DNA from: Halopelagius longus
GTDB lineage: Archaea; Halobacteriota; Halobacteria; Halobacteriales; Haloferacaceae
Length of the DNA: 64,000 bases
Direction: 5' to 3'
Assembly (NCBI RefSeq): GCF_900100875.1
Contig: NZ_FNKQ01000003.1
Location: forward strand, 496,001 to 560,000
Part shown: one piece after another, positions 58,687 to 64,000 of the stretch
Layout of the letters: every line of letters starts with the position of its first letter
Position numbering within the stretch: position 1 is the first letter of the stretch
Program-made: the position numbers and the translations under genes
Notes under the pieces: generated by a model
Told to the model about the DNA's origin: nothing
The model's input: the letters and a program-made list of their open reading frames with translations, nothing else
The model's database searches: none

Positions 58687-60816
58687 ATGACACTCCTGCA
58701 GGCGGAACCGACCCGAGAGACGTTCTGGACCGTCGGGCCGGTCGGCGAGGCGCTTTTCTACGGCCTCGCGGCGATGGCTATCTTGGTCTTCTGCTACGGC
58801 GTCTACGACCGGTTCGCGCGGTACGCCCGCGGCGGGGCGGACCCCTTCGATAGACTCGACGACCTGCCCGGGCGAGTCGTCCGCGCGTCTCGGGTCGCCC
58901 TCTCGAACGAGGGCCAGTTCGACCGGGACATCTTCGCCGGGGTGATGCACGCGTTCATCCTCTGGGGCTTCCTGACCCTCCTCATCGGGACGACCATCCT
59001 GATGGTCGATATGGACATCTACCGGCGACTGACGGGCACCTCCTTCTTCCGCGGCGACTTCTACCTCTCGTACTCGTTCGTGATGGACGCCCTCGGGTTC
59101 CTGTTCGTCGTCGGCGTCGGCATGGCAATCTACCGGCGGTACGTCGTCCGCCAAGAGCGACTGTGGGGGAAACACACCGGCTTCGAGGACGACATCTTCG
59201 TCTGGACGCTGTTCGTCCTCGGCGTCGGCGGGTACGTCATCGAGGGCCTCCGCATCGTCGGCACGGAGTTCCCCGAGTGGGAGACGGTGTCGTTCGTCGG
59301 CTACTTCGTCGCCCTCGTCTTCGACGCCGCGGGGGTGACGCCCGAACTCGCGGCGACCCTCTACTGGGTGGGGTGGTGGTCCCACGCCCTCGTCGCCCTC
59401 GGGTTCGTCGCGTTCCTCCCGTACGCGAAACCGTTCCACATGATTTCCTCGTTCGCCAACGTCGTCGCCAGAGACGAGAAGGCGGGGAAGCGACTGCCGG
59501 GCGTCCCCGAGGACGCCGCGCCCGACGAGATAGGCTACACCGGAATCGAGGACCTCTCGTGGAAGCAACTGCTCGACACCGACGCCTGCACCAAGTGTGG
59601 CCGGTGTTCGTCGGTCTGCCCCGCAAAGGAGGCGGGACGCCCCCTCGACCCGCGCGACGTGATTCTCGACCTGAAATCCTACCGCGAGAGCCTCGACGCC
59701 GGTGAGACGGAACCGATGGACATCGTCGCGGACGGCGGCACCTCCGTCATCGACGCCGAGACGATGGAGTCGTGCGTGGCCTGCATGGCCTGCATGGACT
59801 CCTGTCCGGTCGATATCGAACACCTCAGTCACTTCACGGAGATGAACCGCCGCCTCACCGAGACGGGCCAGATGCAGGAACCCGTCCAAGAGGCGATGAT
59901 GAACGTCTTCCAGAACGGCAACGCGTTCGGCGACCCCGCGCGCAAGCGACCGGCGTGGACCGAGGAACTGGACTTCGAGGTGCCCGACGCCCGCGAGGAG
60001 TCCGTCGAGTTCCTCTGGTACGTCGGCGACTACCCCTCCTACGACGAACGGAACCGCCGCGTCGCGCGTTCGCTGGCCCGCCTGTTCGAACTCGCGGGCG
60101 TCTCCTACGGCATCCTCTACGAGGACGAACAGAACGACGGCAACGACGTTCGGCGCGTCGGCGAGGAGGGTCTCTACGAGATGCTCGTCGAGGACAACGC
60201 CGCCGCGTTCGCGGAGTGCGACTTCGAGAAGGTGGTCTGTACCGACCCCCACTCGTACAACACGTTCGAGAACGAGTACCCCGAGATGGCCCCCGACTTC
60301 GACTACCCCGTCTACCACTACACGCAGGTGGTCGAATCGCTGGTCGAGGAGGGCCGCCTCGGACTCGACGGGACGGAACTCGACTACGACGTGACGTACC
60401 ACGACCCCTGCCACCTCGGGCGGTTCAACGACGAGTACGACGCGCCGCGGGAACTCGTCCGGGCGACGGGCGCGCGGTTGGCGGAGATGCCGCGGAACCG
60501 CGAGGACTCGTTCTGTTGCGGCGGCGGCGGGGGCGGCCTCTGGATGGACCACGACGAGACCAAAAAACCGAGCGAGGAACGACTCCGGGAAGCCCTCGAA
60601 GACACCGCGGCCGGGAGCGCAGTCGAGAAGTTCGTCGTCGCCTGTCCGATGTGCGGCACGATGTACGAGGACGGCCGCAAGACCGGCGACTTCGAGGACG
60701 ACATCGAGATTATCGACGTGGCGGAACTCCTCGTGGAAGCGTTGGAGTCGAAACGGGGGGCCGCGGTGGCCGAAGCCGAGAGCGACGACGACGCGACGCC
60801 CGCGGCGTCGGACTGA
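58687..60816 (+). CDS. Membrane Fe-S oxidoreductase (HdrD-like; FadF/EMO type)
   Basis: A 709-residue protein. The N-terminal about 265 residues form a cytochrome b-type NarI-like membrane domain with several helices and histidines (GVMHAFILWGFLTLLIGTTI, WWSHALVALGFVAFLPYAKP). Two 4Fe-4S motifs follow: CTKCGRCSSVCPAKEAG at about 302-318 and CVACMACMDSCPVDIEH near 364-380. The C-terminal part has HdrD-type CCG domains (CTDPHSYNTF, DPCHLGRF, FCCGGGGGGLWM, ACPMC). This layout matches Bacillus FadF and the ETF:menaquinone oxidoreductase EMO, so transfer from EtfBA to menaquinone is likely. A GATTTAATCC box precedes the ATG. Confidence 0.9.
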   Translation: MTLLQAEPTRETFWTVGPVGEALFYGLAAMAILVFCYGVYDRFARYARGGADPFDRLDDLPGRVVRASRVALSNEGQFDRDIFAGVMHAFILWGFLTLLIGTTILMVDMDIYRRLTGTSFFRGDFYLSYSFVMDALGFLFVVGVGMAIYRRYVVRQERLWGKHTGFEDDIFVWTLFVLGVGGYVIEGLRIVGTEFPEWETVSFVGYFVALVFDAAGVTPELAATLYWVGWWSHALVALGFVAFLPYAKPFHMISSFANVVARDEKAGKRLPGVPEDAAPDEIGYTGIEDLSWKQLLDTDACTKCGRCSSVCPAKEAGRPLDPRDVILDLKSYRESLDAGETEPMDIVADGGTSVIDAETMESCVACMACMDSCPVDIEHLSHFTEMNRRLTETGQMQEPVQEAMMNVFQNGNAFGDPARKRPAWTEELDFEVPDAREESVEFLWYVGDYPSYDERNRRVARSLARLFELAGVSYGILYEDEQNDGNDVRRVGEEGLYEMLVEDNAAAFAECDFEKVVCTDPHSYNTFENEYPEMAPDFDYPVYHYTQVVESLVEEGRLGLDGTELDYDVTYHDPCHLGRFNDEYDAPRELVRATGARLAEMPRNREDSFCCGGGGGGLWMDHDETKKPSEERLREALEDTAAGSAVEKFVVACPMCGTMYEDGRKTGDFEDDIEIIDVAELLVEALESKRGAAVAEAESDDDATPAASD

Positions 60817-60871
60817 CGCCGCAACGCCGAACTGACGCGGCGACGCCGCAACGACCCGCCGCGGAACCGAC

Positions 60872-61195
60872 TCAGGACTCCGCGTCTTCGCCGTCTCCCG
60901 CTTCTTCCTCGTGTCGCCGCCGCAGTTGGTCTACGAGGTTCAGATGCATGAGGTGGAGATGCATCCCGATGCCGAACAGGAGGAGCCCCATCCCGACGAA
61001 GATGAGAGGGAGGAGGACGGCGTCGACTGCGCTCGGTACGCTGTCGAGGTTGTACGGGAGTTTGCCGACGACGGCGAGGAGGAAGGCGACGAGGATGACG
61101 CCGAACCCGGCTCTGACGAACCGGGAGTACCGCCCCAGTTGGTCGATTCGGTCCTCGATTTCGCCGGTCGTGAGCGAATTTCGGTCGTCTGTCAT
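60872..61195 (-). CDS. Small haloarchaeal membrane protein
   Basis: A 107-residue protein starting MTDDRNSLTTGEIEDRIDQL, with two membrane helices (FVRAGFGVILVAFLLAVVGK; VLLPLIFVGMGLLLFGIGMH). The second runs into HLHLMHLNLVDQLRRRHEEE and an acidic tail. Several His lie at the membrane edge. It is convergent with the oxidoreductase, 55 bases from its end; a functional link is unproven. Confidence 0.7.
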   Translation of the reverse strand: MTDDRNSLTTGEIEDRIDQLGRYSRFVRAGFGVILVAFLLAVVGKLPYNLDSVPSAVDAVLLPLIFVGMGLLLFGIGMHLHLMHLNLVDQLRRRHEEEAGDGEDAES

Positions 61196-61318
61196 GGTGA
61201 GAGGTGGCCGCGGAACCGCGCGTCTCGGAGCGAACCGGCCCGCGCCCGTCCCGCGGTTGTCGTCCGGGCGGACCGGTGGCTAGTGGAGGGATAAAACGGA
61301 GGAGGAGCGGAGAGGGCC

Positions 61319-61771
61319 TCAGTTCATCGGGTACTCTTTCTGGAACCCGCGGAACTCCGTGCGGTGGGCCTCCTCGTCGGCGAGGATGGTGACCGCGAGG
61401 TCCTCCGTCACGGGGTCGTCCGCCTCGCGCGCGGCGTTTACGAGCGACCGGTACGTCTCGATGGCGTCCTCCTCCGCGGTGAGGACGCCCTCGATGACCG
61501 AGACGACGTCCGTGCTGTCCTCCGGCGGTTGGAGGTCCATCTGGCTCGCTTCGAACTCGGCGGACCCCGGCGGTTTCGCGTCGAGTTGTTTCAGGCGGTT
61601 CCCCAACATCTCGGCGTGGTTGAGTTCCTCTTGGATGTCCTCCTGAAGCGACTCTTTGACCTCCTCCGCGTGGACGCCGTCGAGGACGATGGAGTTGGTC
61701 AAGTAGTTCATCACCGTCTCCAGTTCGTCCAGATACGCCTCTTCGAGTATAGACGTGATTTGGTCTGCCAT
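61319..61771 (-). CDS. Ferritin-like di-iron protein
   Basis: A 150-residue four-helix-bundle protein. Helix 1 has SILEEAYLDELETVMNYLTN, helix 2 VKESLQEDIQEELNHAEMLG (E-x2-H), helix 3 VIEGVLTAEEDAIETYRSLV, and helix 4 TILADEEAHRTEFRGFQKEY (E-x2-H), giving the usual di-iron ligands. It may store iron or detoxify oxygen species, or be a rubrerythrin-type enzyme without the rubredoxin part. It lies on the same strand as the VOC and ferredoxin genes. Confidence 0.87.
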   Translation of the reverse strand: MADQITSILEEAYLDELETVMNYLTNSIVLDGVHAEEVKESLQEDIQEELNHAEMLGNRLKQLDAKPPGSAEFEASQMDLQPPEDSTDVVSVIEGVLTAEEDAIETYRSLVNAAREADDPVTEDLAVTILADEEAHRTEFRGFQKEYPMN

Positions 61772-61833
61772 CTCGCAGAGATGTTGGCCCGCCGAGAACT
61801 AATAACTACCCGCCGAAGGGCGTATTTCGGCTC

Positions 61834-62205
61834 TCAGTCCAGAAATCCGACTAGTTCGACTGCGTAGCCGTCGGGGTCCTCGACGAACGCGGCGCGGGCG
61901 TTCGCCTCCTCGATGGTCATCGGTTCGTGGACGACGGGACAGTCCGTCTCCTCGACGACGCGTTCGAACTCGGCGTCCACGTCCTCGACTTCGACGGCGA
62001 CGTGGTCCACGCCCGAGGGGTCAACCGACTCGTCGCTCTCGGGGTCGTACTTGAACTGCAGTTCCATGCCGTCGTCGCCGCCGACGTACACGTTGCGGAC
62101 GCCGTCGAGGGTGAACTCGTGGGCGTACTCCAGTCCGAGCGTCTCGTAGAAATCGAGCGTCGCGTCCACGTCCGACACGTCCAGCGCCGTATGGATGAGT
62201 CGCAT
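61834..62205 (-). CDS. VOC-family (glyoxalase I-like) protein
   Basis: A 123-residue protein with the paired beta-alpha-beta modules of the vicinal oxygen chelate fold. Likely ligands are His5 in MRLIHTALDVSD, Glu in MELQFKYDP, His in GVDHVAVEVED, and Glu in DGYAVELVGFLD, as in glyoxalase I. It may act as lactoylglutathione lyase with another thiol or as an unrelated VOC enzyme. Start and length are normal. On the same strand as the ferritin-like and ferredoxin genes. Confidence 0.86.
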   Translation of the reverse strand: MRLIHTALDVSDVDATLDFYETLGLEYAHEFTLDGVRNVYVGGDDGMELQFKYDPESDESVDPSGVDHVAVEVEDVDAEFERVVEETDCPVVHEPMTIEEANARAAFVEDPDGYAVELVGFLD

Positions 62206-62242
62206 GGCGGCACCACGGCCGGACCCGTGAAATATCGGTCGG

Positions 62243-62668
<426 letters not shown>

Positions 62669-62680
62669 TCAGAGGACGCC

Positions 62681-63181
62681 ATGCCGCGCGTCAACGAGTC
62701 CGACGTGGAGTGGTCGGAGAAAGAGCACGGAGAGACGACGTTCAGACGGAAACAACTCGGCGTCGCCGCCGACGCGGAACGCCTCGGCGCGAGTCTGTAC
62801 GAACTCCCGCCGGGGGCGGCGTCGTGGCCGTACCACTACCACACCGGCAACGAGGAGGCGGTGTACGTCCTCTCGGGGACGGGCGTCCTCCGGACGCCGG
62901 AGGGCGAATCCCCCGTCGAACCGGGCGACTTCGCCGTCTTCCCCGACGACGAGTCCGGCGCGCACCGCCTGCGCAACGACGGCGAGGAACCGCTTCGCTA
63001 CCTCGCCGTCTCGACGATGCGCGACCCGGACGTGACCGTCTACCCCGACTCGGAGAAGGTGGGCGTGTTCGCCGGGTCGCCGCCCGGCGGGCGGGAGGAA
63101 CGGACCGTCTCCGGCTACTTCCGGCGCGAGGACGCGGTGGACTACTGGCTCGGCGAGGAGGAGTCGGAACGCGACGAGTGA
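62681..63181 (+). CDS. Cupin-domain protein
   Basis: A 166-residue protein. The cupin barrel (about 40-115) has YELPPGAASWPYHYHTGNEE with two His and a Glu, VYVLSGTGVLRTPEGESPVE, and DDESGAHRLRNDGEEPLRY with the last His. The C-terminal part (about 120-166) is extra and ends in a helical EEESERDE tail. The substrate is not known. Unrelated in context to the cupin at 20638. Confidence 0.87.
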   Translation: MPRVNESDVEWSEKEHGETTFRRKQLGVAADAERLGASLYELPPGAASWPYHYHTGNEEAVYVLSGTGVLRTPEGESPVEPGDFAVFPDDESGAHRLRNDGEEPLRYLAVSTMRDPDVTVYPDSEKVGVFAGSPPGGREERTVSGYFRREDAVDYWLGEEESERDE

Positions 63182-63224
63182 AAAGAGGCGGGACGACCCG
63201 GTCGCCCCGCCGGAAGCGGGGCGG

Positions 63225-63515
63225 TCACGCGAGGGCGGTCTGGACGCTATCGAGCACGTCTCGCGCCGGACTCCGGTCCCGCGGCGGTACGCTCCCGTCG
63301 ATGTACGACCGGAGCACCGAAGTCAGGTACTCCAGTTGCTCGCAGTCGAAGTCCTTCCCCTCTTCGAGGCGGAAGAGGAGGGTGAGCGCTCGTTCGGCGT
63401 CGTTCCCTTCGTCGAGTTCTCGTTCCACGGTGTCGAGGAGCGCGGTGTGCAGGACCCACGCCTCCTCGCGGTTCAAATCGAGCGTCGTCGGGCAGTCGTG
63501 TGCCGGAGCGGTCAT
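63225..63515 (-). CDS. Small conserved haloarchaeal protein
   Basis: A 96-residue, mainly helical protein (LNREEAWVLHTALLDTVERE, ALTLLFRLEEGKDFDCEQLE). It has two cysteines (HDCPTT, FDCEQL) that do not form a metal motif. Its 3' end converges with the cupin gene. No function is known. Its upstream region leads into the 122-base tandem repeat. Confidence 0.7.
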   Translation of the reverse strand: MTAPAHDCPTTLDLNREEAWVLHTALLDTVERELDEGNDAERALTLLFRLEEGKDFDCEQLEYLTSVLRSYIDGSVPPRDRSPARDVLDSVQTALA

Positions 63516-63663
63516 TGTCTTACTCCGAGCGAAACTACATCCCGGACGGTATAAAGGTGTGTTTGGCATTAGCATACTGCGCACACTAGCGGCAGTGGAT
63601 GCGGTTCGCGAGTTCGCGCCGTCTCTCGGCGCGCGAGGCGGTGAACCGCGTCCGCGCTTCCGG

Positions 63664-63907
63664 TCTCTCTCACGGCCACCGCACCGGTTCGCGTAAACGG
63701 CGTCGCTCGAAGGCCGCGATGCCCGTCGCTGACCGCGATTCCACCGTATCGAGCGACCGGAGTCACTCGAAGGCCGCAATCCCGGTCTTTCTCACGGCCA
63801 CCGCACCGGTTCGAGTAAACGGAGTTACTCGAAGGCCGCGATGCCGGTTGCTAACTGGAATTCCACCGTGTCGAGTAAACGGAGTTACTCGAAGGCCGCG
63901 ATGCCCG
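63664..63907. repeat. 122-base tandem duplication built from the end of the adjacent gene
   Basis: Two consecutive copies of about 122 bases. Each contains two variants of a 60-62-base subunit with the core CTCGAAGGCCGC, at 63706, 63766, 63828 and 63888. The core is the last codons of the acyl-CoA dehydrogenase on the minus strand, and the last copy is the real gene end. The spacers alternate: CACGGCCACCGCACCGGTTC (63671 and 63793) and ATTCCACCGT (63738 and 63860), each pair 122 bases apart. Confidence 0.75.
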
Positions 63908-64000
63908 TGAGATCCTCCCCCAACACGAGCGTGTGGATGTCGTGGGTGCCCTCGTACGTGTACACCGTCTCGACGTTCGCCAGATGTCGCATCGGCGAGT
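63885..64000 (-). CDS. 3' end of an acyl-CoA dehydrogenase gene
   Basis: Only the last 37 codons are present; the gene begins beyond the right edge. The sequence [20 protein letters not shown] followed by [14 protein letters not shown] is characteristic of the C-terminal helical domain of acyl-CoA dehydrogenases, especially of the glutaryl-CoA type. The Glu of YEGT is the expected catalytic base. The enzyme would pass electrons to EtfBA. Degenerate copies of its last codons are tandemly repeated downstream of its stop. Confidence 0.85.
   Translation of the reverse strand, partial: SPMRHLANVETVYTYEGTHDIHTLVLGEDLTGIAAFE

Noticed and set aside
63664-63907. Possible CRISPR array (repeats of about 33 bases spaced by about 27)
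   Set aside because: The spacers are themselves repeats of one another in alternation, and the last repeat is the coding end of a gene. It is a tandem duplication.

Overview
The window is chromosomal DNA from a haloarchaeon, most likely in or near the family Haloferacaceae. It is very GC-rich, and its proteins are strongly acidic. Many genes have an AT-rich TATA-like box about 25-30 bases before the start codon and no leader. The gene content is typically haloarchaeal: a replication protein A operon (rpa3-rpap3 type), an intein-free MCM helicase, transcription factor B, Lrp-type regulator next to glutamine synthetase, TrkAH potassium uptake and a biotin ECF transporter. Genes are dense, with many four-base ATGA or GTGA overlaps inside operons. 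No provirus, insertion sequence, rRNA operon or CRISPR array was found.

Layout. 0-4.4 kb: a signal-peptide plus membrane plus winged-helix regulator, then the electron transfer flavoprotein pair etfBA and a polyprenyl diphosphate synthase. 4.4-10.7 kb: a DUF373 membrane protein, an unusual radical SAM protein, a membrane protein, a TRAM protein, a Tfx-type regulator and a sugar nucleotidyltransferase. 10.8-13.5 kb: rpa3-rpap3 and a ribbon-helix-helix coiled-coil protein. 13.7-17.4 kb: an Lrp/RCK_C fusion regulator facing a trkA-trkH-small membrane protein operon. 17.5-18.4 kb: tRNA-His followed by two palindromic copies of its 3' part. 18.5-25.1 kb: CinA-type protein, site-2 protease with CBS domains, cupin, DEAD helicase, SLC13-RCK_C permease. 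25.2-32.7 kb: tRNA-Pro with one similar palindrome, FkbM methyltransferase, a solitary Cas4-like protein, Sua5, a redoxin/glutaredoxin pair, a CNNM-type protein, and a PiT phosphate transporter divergent from a membrane-anchored winged-helix protein. 33-41 kb: phosphoesterase, cation efflux, threonine aldolase, DoxX, aminopeptidase, zinc ribbon, lrp, glnA, PAP2. 41-50.4 kb: BrkB protein, Trm1, SWIM protein, beta-propeller protein, PRPP synthetase, uracil-DNA glycosylase, HIT protein, a deviant MinD-like protein and TFB. 50.5-55.7 kb: a minus-strand operon running mcm, four little-known genes (one frameshifted) and a MinD-like ATPase. 55.9-64 kb: bioYMN, a membrane Fe-S oxidoreductase of FadF/EMO type, ferritin-like, VOC and ferredoxin genes, a cupin, a 122-base tandem duplication, and the 3' end of an acyl-CoA dehydrogenase.

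How it fits together. EtfBA, the acyl-CoA dehydrogenase fragment and the FadF/EMO-like oxidoreductase together suggest a route from acyl-CoA oxidation to menaquinone. Replication and repair genes are prominent (RPA, MCM, uracil glycosylase, helicase, Cas4-like protein). The least described items are the mcm-to-minD operon with its unknown genes, the tRNA-derived palindromes, a structured intergenic element present twice (3.4 and 37.6 kb), and the 122-base tandem repeat carrying copies of a gene terminus. All functions are inferred from sequence reading alone, without database searches.
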